Shown here piece by piece: positions 1 to 9,272 of a stretch of DNA of 40,669 nucleotides. Made by a program: the position numbers and the translations under genes. The stretch is from Anaerolineae bacterium (GTDB taxonomy: Bacteria > Chloroflexota > Anaerolineae > B4-G1 > SLSP01). The notes under the pieces were generated by a model that searched no databases, was not told where the DNA came from, and saw only the letters and a list, made by a program, of their open reading frames with translations. How positions within the stretch are numbered: position 1 is the stretch's first letter; each line of letters opens with the position of its first letter. The stretch spans positions 1 through 40,669 of the forward strand of contig JAFGFB010000302.1 of the NCBI GenBank assembly GCA_016931315.1, read 5' to 3'.

Positions 1-1
1 A

Positions 2-3000
2 ATGTCGACCTATACAGTGAATACCACGCTGGATGTGGCAGATAACACTCCCGGCGATGACAAATGCGAAGCCACACTGCTCAGCGGTGCAAAAGTGTGC
101 AGCTTGCGCGCGGCAATTCAGGAAGCCAACGCCCACGCAGGCTTTGACTTCATCGAATACACGGTCGAGGGGACTGTCATGCTTGAGGACCTGCTGCCCG
201 ATATCACCGAGACCGTGACCCTGGACCACGAACAGATCGACAAGAAACTCACGCTTGATGGACGCTCGCTGCCTGCGGGCGTGGGAATAAACATTCGCGG
301 CAGCGATGTAGGGCTAAGTGGCCTCAGGTTGGTAAACTTCGTCTCAACAAGCTCAACTAACCCGGTCATCAAGATTAGCAGTGGAACGAACACTATCATA
401 TCCGACTGCCAGATTGGTCCGACAAACAGTGGAACGGGTGTTCAGATTACCGCCGGCGGCAACCGCATTATGCGCACGGTCATCGCAGGCAACGACACGG
501 GTGTGGTGGTAAGCGGCGGCAGCGGTAGCGTCATCGGTCCAGAAAATTTCATCGGGCGGGGGATTCCCGGCTCAAATGCCACCAATACCAAAGCCATTGA
601 GATCAATGGTGCCACAAATACCAAAGTCGGCGAGACTGACCCCCCCGTGTGGTATCTTGAAGGAGACCCCAACGTGATCTCAGGTAATACATGCCAGGGG
701 GTGGCGGTTCAATCAACCAGTACCAGTGGCACACTGATTCTGAAGAACCGCATCGGCGTCAATGCTACGGGGGATCAGGCGCTGGGCAACGGCTGCGCAG
801 GGGTCTATGTTTCCGATGGTGCGCCTGCAACCACGATTGGCAACAACACCGAAGAGGGCCGCAACATCATTAGCGCCAACTCCCAGGGCATTGTCATTAA
901 CCAGGCTTACAATGTCACTGCCAGCATTCGTGGCAACTACATCGGAGTCAATGCAACCGCCACAGCCGCAATGGCCAACCAAAACACCGCCGTTTGGATA
1001 GACACGGTTGGCGTGATCCAGATTACGCACAATGTTATCGGCGGGGCTCCCACATCAGGCTCGGGTCTCTATATCCGGTACACACTCCCCAGAAACCTCG
1101 CCCACAAGATTGAATACAATTATATCGGTACCAATGCATCGGGCGCTAATTTCGGGCATGGACTTCATGGTATTGAGATCACCGATATCAGCGGCATGCA
1201 GATAACGAATAACACCATTCGCTTCAACGGCGGTGATGGCATCAGCACGCAGAACGGGGGTCAGTTTACCATTAACAACAACACGATCACCCGCAACGGC
1301 GGCGACGGTATTGACCTTACCGGCAGCAGTTCCACCATCACGAACAACACGGTCGGTTACAACGGTCCCAACAGCGCCGGGATTGCGGTGGGCGGCAGTA
1401 GCAACACCCTGACCAACAACACCGTCAACCATGACATACAATCTTTCCAAATCGGCATCAGCATCAATGGTTCGAATAATACGCTCAACAATACCGGTGC
1501 GGCGCAGATTGCCGGCGGGCTGTATGGCGTAGCGCTTTGGGGCGGAAGCAATACCCTTTCCGGTTACACCATCCGCGATGCGCAGACCGGTGTCTATGTC
1601 GAGGGTGACAATAACATTGTAGCCACAGGCAATCGCATTTTCAGCAACCTCATCGGCATCCATGTGGATAGCAACGCCGGCAGCACACAGGTCCGTGGAA
1701 ACTATCTTGGCGTGGATACGACCGGCAATGCCGCCGCACCCAACTACGAAGCGAGTATCCAGATAAACGGGACCAACACAACTATCGGCGGCGCCAATGC
1801 CGTAGATGGCAACATCATCTCCGGTGGAGGCAGCTACGGCGCGGCGGGTGTGCGTATCACCGGAGGCAGCGGCGCGACGCTCCGTTACAACAAAATCGGC
1901 GTCGGCGCGGATGGAACGACGCCAGTGGGTAACCTGTATGGTATCCATGTCTTGGGCGGGACTCAGAGCAGCATCCAGGACAATGTGATTGCCCACAACG
2001 GCACCGGCATCCTCATCGCGCAGGGGACGCGACATGCCATCCTCGGCAACAGCATCCACAGCAACACCGAGCTGGGCATTGACCTCAGCCCGAAGGGCGT
2101 GACGCTCAATGACACGGGTGACGGCGATAGCGGGCCGAATGCCCTGCAAAACTTCCCCATCATCACCCTGGCAGGCATCACGGGCAGCACCACGCGCGCC
2201 GTAGGGACGCTCAACAGCCTGCCCAATAAGACCTACACACTGCGCTTCTATAGCTCCGCGGTCTGCGATTACAGCGACCACGGAGAAGGGACCATTTATT
2301 TGGGGCAAGGAACCGTTAATACCGGCGCCGACGGCAACGCTGCTATTGATCTGAGCGTGAGCACGGCGGCGACGCAGGGGCACTATCTTGCCCTCACCGC
2401 TACCGACCCGGACGGCAACACCTCCGAGTTCTCGGCATGTTACGGACCGCTGAAAATTCTCGGATCGACCACTTTTTCCGTGAACCAGGGCGGCGACTTC
2501 ACCGATTCGAACATCGGCGATGGCGTCTGTGATGTGAGTCCCTCTATCGGCGGCGATCAATGCACCCTGCGGGCAGCGGTACAACAAGCTAACGCCAATC
2601 TCGGTGCAAACACTATCGTGCTGCCGGCAGGAAGCTACTCACTGAGCATCGCTGGCGCAGATGCAACCGCCGCAGCGGGCGATCTGGACATTAACGATGC
2701 CCTCACCCTCAACGGCGCGGGCGCCAACACCACGATTATTCAAAACACGACCACTGACCGGGTTTTCGAGATTCGCAACAGCGCCATAGTAACCATAACT
2801 GGAGTGACCGTAAAGGGCGGGGACACGACCTCCGCCAACGGCGCAGGCATACTGGTCAATAGTAGCACAACCCTCACGCTGGATGGCGTAAGCATCCAGG
2901 AGAACCAGACGGCCTCGGGTAGCGGCGGAGGCATCTACACTGAAGGGACCCTCGCAATCAGCAACAGCGCCATCATCAGCAACACCGCTGGTGCAGAGAC

Positions 3001-4684
3001 CAACGGCGGCGGCGGAATCTTCGTGTTAAGCGGCTTGAGCACCCTGCGCAACGTCACCGTTTCCGCAAACCAGACTAAGGGCAACGGTGGTGGCATCCAG
3101 AACCTGGTGGGCATTGTCAATCTCAACAATGTCACGGTCGCTGAAAACATCGCAGACTCTGACAACGATGGCGGTGACGGTGGTGGATTATATACGGGCG
3201 TCACCACTTTCAACAGCAAGAACTCGATCATCGCCGAAAATATTGACATCAGCCACGGCGCCTACCGCTACGGGGTGGCCGATTGCAGCGGCACATTCAC
3301 CTCGCAGGGCTATAACCTCGTCGGTGACCGCGCCAGGGCCACGCCAACCAGCACAGCTGCGTGCCAGGGATTCAGCAGCACTGGGGATTCCGTAGGCGGT
3401 CAGTGGATCATGACAAACTACCTGACCTGGGCCGCGGGCTTGCAGCCCCTAGCGCTCAACGGTGGCGCCACGCCCAGCCATGCGCCCATCTCCAGCGCCT
3501 CGGGTTTCACCGTGGACTGGGGTAATCCAGGGACACCCGGCAGCGGCGGTGACACTTGCGAGCCTTCCGACCAACGCGGGCAGGCGCGCCCGATTGACGG
3601 CGGCACCGATGGTATCGCGCGCTGCGATCGGGGTGCGGTCGAACTCATCCCCGCCTATATCTCCATCAGTGATGTTGCGGTCACAGAGGGGAGCACAGCC
3701 AACTTTGCCGTCACACTCTCCGCGCCCGCGCCCATCACCTTAACCGTACAGTATTCCACGACCAACATTACCGCAATCGCCGGGCAAGATTACAACCACA
3801 CGGCAGGCACCCTGACGTTTGCTCCAGGGCAAAGCAGCAGGACCATCTCCGTGCCCACGCTCACCGATACCGTCAACGAAACTGCGGAGACCTTCCGCGT
3901 ACGATTGTATGCAGTGCAGTATGTGCTGACCGCGGATAACGAAGGCATTGGCACGCTCAACGATGGCAGCCCTCAGCCCTCGCTGAGCATCAATGACCGC
4001 ACCGTAACTGAGGGTGATACCAGCAGCAGTACACAAGCCGTCTTTACCGTCAGCCTGAACAGTCCCAGTGGCAAGACGGTAACAGTGGCCTACGCTACGG
4101 CAGACGGCACAGCGCTTACTGGCGAGGACTACGCTGCGACACAGGGGACATTGAGCTTTGCGCCCGGCATCACCTCACGCACCATCACCGTCAACACCAT
4201 TGGGGATAACCTGCTAGAAGGCAACGAAACCTTCGGCGTCGCGCTGAGCAATCCCATCAATGCCACCATCGGCGACGCTACCGGCGCCGGTACCATCACC
4301 AATGACGATACCCCGGCTTTCTCAATCACGGATGCATCCATCGAGGAAGGCAATAGCAGTACCAGCCCAATGGTCTTCATCGTGGAGCTCTCCAAGCCAG
4401 GCGCGCAGGCGGTCACCGTCAAGTATGTCACCAGCCCCGGCACGGCCCAATCTGGCAGCGACTACACCCACACCAGTGGCACACTCAGCTTCGCCGCAGG
4501 CGAGACGCTCAAGACCATCACCGTACAGATTGTCGGGGACACTATCAGTGAGGCGAATGAGTCTTTCACCGTCGCCCTGAATACACCCAGCAGCGGCACG
4601 ACGATTGCCAGGGGTACTGCCACGGGCACAATTCTGGATGACGGCGGATCGCGTGTCTTCTTACCACTCGTGCTCAGAAACTAG
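2..4684 (+). CDS. Secreted CSLREA / beta-helix / Calx-beta protein (5' end probably cut)
   Basis: Large extracellular or surface protein. Residues 5-45 carry a Cys-rich CSLRAAIQEAN segment of the CSLREA type, followed by about 700 residues of Asn/Gly-rich parallel beta-helix repeats (many NNTI, GNxI and GNYIG turns). A second CSLREA-like segment (CTLRAAVQQAN, about residues 830-865) starts a second, shorter beta-helix of the choice-of-anchor kind. Three Calx-beta domains follow (about 1217-1310, 1326-1430 and 1440-1545), each with a VTEG/IEEG start and a DYxxxxGTLxFxxG core. The chain ends GGSRVFLPLVLRN. The first ATG is at the window edge and no signal peptide is present, so the true start most likely lies upstream. 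The domain order suggests adhesion or polymer binding; I infer no enzymatic function. Confidence 0.85.
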   Translation: MSTYTVNTTLDVADNTPGDDKCEATLLSGAKVCSLRAAIQEANAHAGFDFIEYTVEGTVMLEDLLPDITETVTLDHEQIDKKLTLDGRSLPAGVGINIRGSDVGLSGLRLVNFVSTSSTNPVIKISSGTNTIISDCQIGPTNSGTGVQITAGGNRIMRTVIAGNDTGVVVSGGSGSVIGPENFIGRGIPGSNATNTKAIEINGATNTKVGETDPPVWYLEGDPNVISGNTCQGVAVQSTSTSGTLILKNRIGVNATGDQALGNGCAGVYVSDGAPATTIGNNTEEGRNIISANSQGIVINQAYNVTASIRGNYIGVNATATAAMANQNTAVWIDTVGVIQITHNVIGGAPTSGSGLYIRYTLPRNLAHKIEYNYIGTNASGANFGHGLHGIEITDISGMQITNNTIRFNGGDGISTQNGGQFTINNNTITRNGGDGIDLTGSSSTITNNTVGYNGPNSAGIAVGGSSNTLTNNTVNHDIQSFQIGISINGSNNTLNNTGAAQIAGGLYGVALWGGSNTLSGYTIRDAQTGVYVEGDNNIVATGNRIFSNLIGIHVDSNAGSTQVRGNYLGVDTTGNAAAPNYEASIQINGTNTTIGGANAVDGNIISGGGSYGAAGVRITGGSGATLRYNKIGVGADGTTPVGNLYGIHVLGGTQSSIQDNVIAHNGTGILIAQGTRHAILGNSIHSNTELGIDLSPKGVTLNDTGDGDSGPNALQNFPIITLAGITGSTTRAVGTLNSLPNKTYTLRFYSSAVCDYSDHGEGTIYLGQGTVNTGADGNAAIDLSVSTAATQGHYLALTATDPDGNTSEFSACYGPLKILGSTTFSVNQGGDFTDSNIGDGVCDVSPSIGGDQCTLRAAVQQANANLGANTIVLPAGSYSLSIAGADATAAAGDLDINDALTLNGAGANTTIIQNTTTDRVFEIRNSAIVTITGVTVKGGDTTSANGAGILVNSSTTLTLDGVSIQENQTASGSGGGIYTEGTLAISNSAIISNTAGAETNGGGGIFVLSGLSTLRNVTVSANQTKGNGGGIQNLVGIVNLNNVTVAENIADSDNDGGDGGGLYTGVTTFNSKNSIIAENIDISHGAYRYGVADCSGTFTSQGYNLVGDRARATPTSTAACQGFSSTGDSVGGQWIMTNYLTWAAGLQPLALNGGATPSHAPISSASGFTVDWGNPGTPGSGGDTCEPSDQRGQARPIDGGTDGIARCDRGAVELIPAYISISDVAVTEGSTANFAVTLSAPAPITLTVQYSTTNITAIAGQDYNHTAGTLTFAPGQSSRTISVPTLTDTVNETAETFRVRLYAVQYVLTADNEGIGTLNDGSPQPSLSINDRTVTEGDTSSSTQAVFTVSLNSPSGKTVTVAYATADGTALTGEDYAATQGTLSFAPGITSRTITVNTIGDNLLEGNETFGVALSNPINATIGDATGAGTITNDDTPAFSITDASIEEGNSSTSPMVFIVELSKPGAQAVTVKYVTSPGTAQSGSDYTHTSGTLSFAAGETLKTITVQIVGDTISEANESFTVALNTPSSGTTIARGTATGTILDDGGSRVFLPLVLRN

Positions 4685-4703
4685 AAGCAGTGGATGAAAG
4701 CCT

Positions 4704-4910
4704 ATGCGCCAGGAAAAACCTAAACCACGTTACCTGTCTTATTTGCTACGGCTATGGGAAAATACCGATGGGGAGGAGCACCTCTGGCGCGCCTCATTGG
4801 AGTGTCCGAGAACTGGGGCCCGTCAAGGCTTCACCACCATCGAAGCGCTTTTCGATTTTCTCAGGCAGGAGACCGCAGCAGAGGCAGGTGAAATTCGAAA
4901 CGAACGTTGA
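4704..4910 (+). CDS. Small conserved hypothetical protein (68 aa)
   Basis: A 68-residue acidic/basic mixed protein with the pattern RYLSYLLRLW near the N-terminus, then WRASLECPRTGARQGF and a C-terminal ALFDFLRQE helix. I recognise this layout from short uncharacterised proteins in Chloroflexota genomes, but it has no assigned function. It starts 19 bases after the beta-helix gene stop, so it may be cotranscribed with it. The ribosome binding site is weak. An overlapping 83-residue frame (4690-4941) lacks this pattern and was taken as a shadow. A strong hairpin follows at 4937. Confidence 0.65.
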   Translation: MRQEKPKPRYLSYLLRLWENTDGEEHLWRASLECPRTGARQGFTTIEALFDFLRQETAAEAGEIRNER

Positions 4911-4936
4911 TTGCCGCCCAAGACAAGCCTTTCTTT

Positions 4937-4981
4937 GGTGATTTTACGCGGCGTGGCAAAGCCATGCCGCGTAAAATTACC
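4937..4981 (+). terminator. Long palindrome, probable terminator, repeat copy A
   Basis: Two 21-base arms (4937-4957 and 4961-4981) with an AAA loop pair at 19 positions, and the remaining two can form G-U wobble pairs. It lies between the 68-aa gene and galE. The arms begin GGTGATTTTACGCGGCG and the element is followed by CTTCCCGCCCCCC. It is clearly related to the palindrome at 13786, so it is both a terminator-like structure and a dispersed repeat. Confidence 0.7.
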
Positions 4982-5007
4982 TTCCCGCCCCCCCATTCCA
5001 CAGGCAT

Positions 5008-5036
5008 TTGACGCTTTCCCCTGCCGCATGTATCAT
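5008..5036 (+). promoter_or_regulatory. Sigma70-like promoter of galE
   Basis: TTGACG (5008-5013), a 17-base spacer and TATCAT (5031-5036) match the housekeeping consensus at 5/6 and 4/6 with ideal spacing. The predicted start of transcription near 5043 leaves a leader of about 36 bases before the galE ATG at 5079. Confidence 0.6.
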
Positions 5037-5078
5037 ATTTCATAGCGAAGAGAATCCCAACAACGATAGGAGCATAAC

Positions 5079-6056
5079 ATGAAAATTCTGGTCACGGGCG
5101 GCGCCGGCTATATCGGCAGCGTGGTCGCCGAACAATTGATTGCTGCAGGCGAGGATGTCATCATCTTCGACAATCTCTCGCAAGGACATCGCGCCGCCGT
5201 ACCACCGGAGGCGGCTTTCATCCAGGGCGAACTGGCAGACTTCGATGCTGTGGAGGCAGTGTTCAAGGCGCACCGTCCCGAAGCCATCATGCACTTCGCC
5301 TCCAAAACGCTCGTGGGCGAATCCATGGCGCTCCCCTTCAAATATTTGGGCGATAACGTCACCAACGCCTTGAATCTGCTGCAGAACGCGGTCACCTATG
5401 GCACGCGACGCTTCATTCTCTCCTCAACGGCTAACCTCTTCGATGACCCGCTGCGTATTCCCATTGCCGAGACTGAGCGCATTGTGCCCGGTAGCCCCTA
5501 TGGCGAATCCAAACATATCCTCGAGCGCTATCTCCACTGGCTTGACCGCATCTACGATTTGCGTTATGCGGCCCTGCGCTACTTTAATGCCGCCGGCGCC
5601 ACATCCGAACGCGGCGAGGACCACCACCCAGAGACTCACCTCATCCCCCTGGTCTTGCAGGTAGCGTTGGGGCAACGCGAGAGCATCAAGGTCTTCGGCG
5701 ATGACTATCCCACCCCCGATGGCACCTGCATCCGCGACTACATCCACGTCATTGACCTGGCGCAAGCGCACATCCTGGCGCTGCGGGCGCTGGATAGGGG
5801 CAGCCGGCGCTATAACCTGGGCAATGGTCTTGGTTTTTCCGTGATGGAGGTCATCCAGGCTTGCCGCGAGGTCACAAACCATCCTATCCCGGTGGAGGTC
5901 GTAGGACGACGTGCGGGTGACCCGGCAACCCTCATTGCCGCCAGTGACACAATCCGCGCGGAGTTGGGATGGGAACCCCAATATCCCGATATCCGGCAAA
6001 TTGTCGAAACCGCATGGGATTGGCACAAAGCGCATCCCAACGGCTACGGGGGATAA
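5079..6056 (+). CDS. galE: UDP-glucose 4-epimerase
   Basis: Interconverts UDP-glucose and UDP-galactose in the cytoplasm for sugar use and surface polysaccharide precursors. It is an extended short-chain dehydrogenase of 325 residues, close to the usual length of about 330-340. Visible features are the NAD-binding TGGAGYIGS at residues 6-14, DNLSQGH after the second strand, MHFAS, LSSTAN containing the catalytic Ser/Thr region, the YGESK catalytic Tyr-Lys pair, LRYFNAAGA, and the C-terminal [11 protein letters not shown] seen in GalE. The ribosome site AGGAGC lies 10 bases before the ATG. The next gene starts 26 bases after the stop, so a two-gene transcript is likely. Another UDP-sugar epimerase activity cannot be excluded. 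Confidence 0.9.
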   Translation: MKILVTGGAGYIGSVVAEQLIAAGEDVIIFDNLSQGHRAAVPPEAAFIQGELADFDAVEAVFKAHRPEAIMHFASKTLVGESMALPFKYLGDNVTNALNLLQNAVTYGTRRFILSSTANLFDDPLRIPIAETERIVPGSPYGESKHILERYLHWLDRIYDLRYAALRYFNAAGATSERGEDHHPETHLIPLVLQVALGQRESIKVFGDDYPTPDGTCIRDYIHVIDLAQAHILALRALDRGSRRYNLGNGLGFSVMEVIQACREVTNHPIPVEVVGRRAGDPATLIAASDTIRAELGWEPQYPDIRQIVETAWDWHKAHPNGYGG

Positions 6057-6082
6057 ATCTACAATCCACAAGGAGCAGGATT

Positions 6083-7423
6083 ATGCTTTTGGAACGTATC
6101 GAATCGGCGGGACTGGCGCAATATTCGTATATTGTGGGGGATGGCCCAACCGCCATCGTTATTGACCCACGCCGCGACTGCGAGATCTACCTGGAGCTGG
6201 CGCATGGCGCGGGAATGCGTATCACGGCGATTTTGGAAACCCACCGACACGAGGATTTCGCCGTTGGATCAGTGGAACTGGCGGCGCGCACGGACGCTGA
6301 AATCTGGCACGCCGACGCGCAGCTGCCTTACAACTATGGCAAAGCCGTCACCGAAGGTCAAACCTGGCAGATAGGCAGCCTGAAGTTGGAAGCCCTTCTA
6401 ACTCCCGGGCACACCGAGGGTAGCATGAGCTATCTGCTCCGCGATGCTGGCGGCGCCCCATGGATTGTCTTCACCGGCGATGCGCTCTTTGCGGGTGAAG
6501 TGGGTCGCGTGGACTTCCTCGGCATGAACCGTGCCCCAGAGCTGGCAGGGCAGTTGTACGATGCGATTTTCGGCAAACTGCTGCCCCTCGGAGATGGAGT
6601 GCTGATTGGACCAGGACATGGCGCAGGCTCTCCCTGTGGCTCCGCCATCGCCGACCGGGCATGGACCTCAATAGGACTGGAACGCACCCTCAATCCGCGC
6701 CTCCAGAACACTGAGCGCGAGGCTTTTATCAAAGATATAATACGACAACTGCCCAAACCACCCTATTTCACCGCCATCGAACGCCTCAATCTGGAAGGAG
6801 CGCCGGCACTCGGCGGGATCCCACTGCCGCCGCTGCTCTCCGTAGCAGATTTCGCCGCGCAAGCCCTCACGGCACAGGTGGTGGATGTACGCTCCGAGTT
6901 CGCCTACAGCACCGCGCACATACCCGACGCTCAATTTCTCGACGCCGACCGGCTCGCAGTTTTCGGCGGGTGGTTTCTGCCCACCGACCGCCCGTTATTG
7001 CTGGTTACTGATGAAAATTCCCCAAGCGACATCATGCGCACACTGCTACGCCTGGGTTACGATAACGTGCACGGCTTGCTGGCAGGCGGGATGACCAGTT
7101 GGAATTTCTGGGCGCGCCCCGTCGAGACTTTGCCAATGGTCACCGCGCAAGCCTTGCGACGACGCCTTACCGAGGGCGAACCAGCGTGGTTGCTCGATAT
7201 CCGCAGTACCGAAGAGCTCGCTTCCGGGCGAATCGAGGGCGCACATCTCATACCCATCAGACAACTTCAGGGGCGCGAAAATGAGGTGCCACGGGATATC
7301 CCCGTCTACATCTTCTGCGGCTCAGGCACACGCGCCACCATCGCCGCAAGTTGGCTGCAGCGCCAGGGCTGGCAAAATCTCCACGTCGTACTCGGCGGGT
7401 TCTGGGCCTGGGACGAGGGCTAA
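6083..7423 (+). CDS. ETHE1-like metallo-beta-lactamase with two rhodanese domains
   Basis: A 446-residue protein, probably a persulfide dioxygenase or sulfurtransferase in sulfide/thiol handling. The N-terminal MBL domain (about 1-235) has THRHEDF at 53-59, PGH (H110), TGDALF (D133) and GPGHG (H179). ETHE1 enzymes bind one Fe through the first His of HxH, the second-strand His and the Asp, and all three are here; the usual final His of HxHxDH is Phe59. The first rhodanese domain (about 255-345) lacks an active-site Cys (VTDENSPSD in its place), while the second (about 355-446) has Cys412 in FCGSGTRA. The start at 6083 is chosen for AGGAG eight bases upstream; an in-frame ATG at 5969 lies inside galE and was rejected. 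Confidence 0.85.
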   Translation: MLLERIESAGLAQYSYIVGDGPTAIVIDPRRDCEIYLELAHGAGMRITAILETHRHEDFAVGSVELAARTDAEIWHADAQLPYNYGKAVTEGQTWQIGSLKLEALLTPGHTEGSMSYLLRDAGGAPWIVFTGDALFAGEVGRVDFLGMNRAPELAGQLYDAIFGKLLPLGDGVLIGPGHGAGSPCGSAIADRAWTSIGLERTLNPRLQNTEREAFIKDIIRQLPKPPYFTAIERLNLEGAPALGGIPLPPLLSVADFAAQALTAQVVDVRSEFAYSTAHIPDAQFLDADRLAVFGGWFLPTDRPLLLVTDENSPSDIMRTLLRLGYDNVHGLLAGGMTSWNFWARPVETLPMVTAQALRRRLTEGEPAWLLDIRSTEELASGRIEGAHLIPIRQLQGRENEVPRDIPVYIFCGSGTRATIAASWLQRQGWQNLHVVLGGFWAWDEG

Positions 7424-7530
7424 TCAGCGTTGGGCAGCATACAGTCATAGGGCAGTAACAGATGACAAGCGTAGGAGCCACAAGATACAACATCCCAAAG
7501 TCGAATTAGTCATTTTTACAGGAGGGCTAC

Positions 7531-9270
7531 ATGATCGAAAACGATATCACCATTCGCATTGGGGGCGAAGCAGGCATGGGATTGGAATCCAGTGGCGCAG
7601 GCTTTGCCAAAGCATTGGTGCGTGGGGGGCTACACGTCTTTGGCGTGCCAGATTTTTATTCGCGCATTCGAGGTGGACACAATTTCTTCACCCTACGCGC
7701 AGCCTGTGACCCGCTCTTCTCAATTGCAGACCCCGTGCACATCCTGTTGGCGCTGGATATGGAAAGCGTGCGGCGCCACATCGCCGACCTTGTTCCCGGC
7801 GGTGCAGTGGTCTACGATAGCAAGGACCCCCTGTCCGAGGCGCTTAGACGCGAGGATGTGCTTGCCATCCCGGTAGCGCTCTCACAGCTCGCGCGCGAAA
7901 TCGGTGGCTTGGAACTGATGCGCAACACCCTGGCGCTTGGTATTGCTGCCGGACTTCTGGAATTCGATCTCAGCTATGTTGAAAGCATCATCCGCGACAA
8001 CTTCGCGAAAAAGGGCGAGGATGTGATCACCAGCAACCTGAACGTGATCCACAAAGGCGCAGAAATTGCAGAAGCTTACAAAGCCGATTTCCCCTTCCGT
8101 CTGCATGCCGTCCCCAATGCACCTCAGCGCATTCTGCTCAATGGCACACAGGCTTTCTCGATGGGCGCCCTGGCAGGTGGATGCCGCTTCGTTTCCGGTT
8201 ATCCAATGACGCCAGGTTCGCCGGTGCTGGTCTGGTTCGCCCAAAACGGGGCAAAATACGGGGCAGTCGCCAAACACGTTGAGGATGAGATTTCCGCAAT
8301 CAACATGGCCATTGGGGCAGCCATTATGGGCGCACGTGCGTTGGTTCCCACCTCCGGGGGCGGCTATGCCTTGATGGTAGAGGGAACAGGCTTCGCGGGT
8401 ATCAGTGAGACCCCTGTGGTCATCTACAACGCACAGCGCCCTGGACCTGCCACCGGGCTACCCACCCGCACCGAACAGGCAGACCTGCTCTTCATGCTCC
8501 ATGCCTCGCAAGATGAATTCCCCCGCATGGTTTTGGCGCCTGGAACCCTGGAAGAAGCCTTTCACCTGGGCTGGTATGCCTTCAACGTTGCAGAACGCTA
8601 TCAAACCCCCGTGATGGTCTTGAGCGACCAATTCCTGGCGGATGCTTTCCGCTCGCTCGAAGCCAGTGGCTTGGACTTCGATGCAGTAGAGATTGATCGT
8701 GGCGCGCTACTCACCGACGCCGACCTTGATGCTTTGACCGAACGATATAAACGCTACCAGATTACCGAAAGCGGTATCTCGCCGCGAGCACTACCGGGGC
8801 ATCCCAACGCCATTTGGGTTACAGAAAGCAATGAGCATGATGAATATCCACGCATCGAGGAAGACGCGCAGAATCGCATCGCGCAGCAGAGCAAACGCAT
8901 GCGGAAAGCACGCCCAATGGCACAAGATGTTCCGCCACCCACATGGTATGGACCTGAAGGAGCCGCTTTGACACTCGTCTGTTGGGGCTCAACCTATGGC
9001 CCAGCACGCGAAGCAGTAGACCGCCTCAATGCGCAGGAAGCTGGCGCGGCCAATTTGCTACACTTCAGCGGATTGGAGCCTTTCCCACCCACAGCAGAAG
9101 CCGAATTGCGCAAAGCTCATAAGACAATCGTCGTCGAGGGAAACTATACCGGGCAACTGGAAATTCTCATCCGCGCGCGAACAGGGCTTAGCGTGGATGG
9201 CCACGTTCGGCGCTTCGATGGACGACCTTTCAGACCCGAATTCATCCTCGCGGGATTGCAGGAGGCATAA
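7531..9270 (+). CDS. korA: 2-oxoacid:ferredoxin oxidoreductase, fused gamma-alpha subunit
   Basis: With the next gene this forms the enzyme that reversibly oxidises a 2-oxoacid (2-oxoglutarate or similar) plus CoA to an acyl-CoA, CO2 and reduced ferredoxin. Residues 1 to about 185 are the gamma domain (IGGEAGMGLESSG, SRIRGGHN). The alpha domain follows, with GCRFVSGYPMTPGSP, HVEDEISAINMAIGAA, TSGGGYALM and RPGPATGLPTRTEQADL typical of KorA. The start follows a strong CAGGAGGG site. The length of 579 residues fits the fused gamma-alpha type. Substrate preference cannot be read from the sequence; 2-oxoglutarate is the default for this two-subunit type. Confidence 0.9.
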   Translation: MIENDITIRIGGEAGMGLESSGAGFAKALVRGGLHVFGVPDFYSRIRGGHNFFTLRAACDPLFSIADPVHILLALDMESVRRHIADLVPGGAVVYDSKDPLSEALRREDVLAIPVALSQLAREIGGLELMRNTLALGIAAGLLEFDLSYVESIIRDNFAKKGEDVITSNLNVIHKGAEIAEAYKADFPFRLHAVPNAPQRILLNGTQAFSMGALAGGCRFVSGYPMTPGSPVLVWFAQNGAKYGAVAKHVEDEISAINMAIGAAIMGARALVPTSGGGYALMVEGTGFAGISETPVVIYNAQRPGPATGLPTRTEQADLLFMLHASQDEFPRMVLAPGTLEEAFHLGWYAFNVAERYQTPVMVLSDQFLADAFRSLEASGLDFDAVEIDRGALLTDADLDALTERYKRYQITESGISPRALPGHPNAIWVTESNEHDEYPRIEEDAQNRIAQQSKRMRKARPMAQDVPPPTWYGPEGAALTLVCWGSTYGPAREAVDRLNAQEAGAANLLHFSGLEPFPPTAEAELRKAHKTIVVEGNYTGQLEILIRARTGLSVDGHVRRFDGRPFRPEFILAGLQEA

Positions 9271-9272
9271 CC

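Noticed and set aside
1055-2587. 510-codon open frame antisense to the beta-helix gene
   Set aside because: Its translation has no recognisable domain and a composition set by the repeat codons of the plus-strand gene; it is a shadow of a low-complexity Asn/Gly/Thr gene.
5424-6071. 215-codon minus-strand frame opposite galE
   Set aside because: It is antisense to a clear epimerase with a promoter and ribosome site, and shows no motif.
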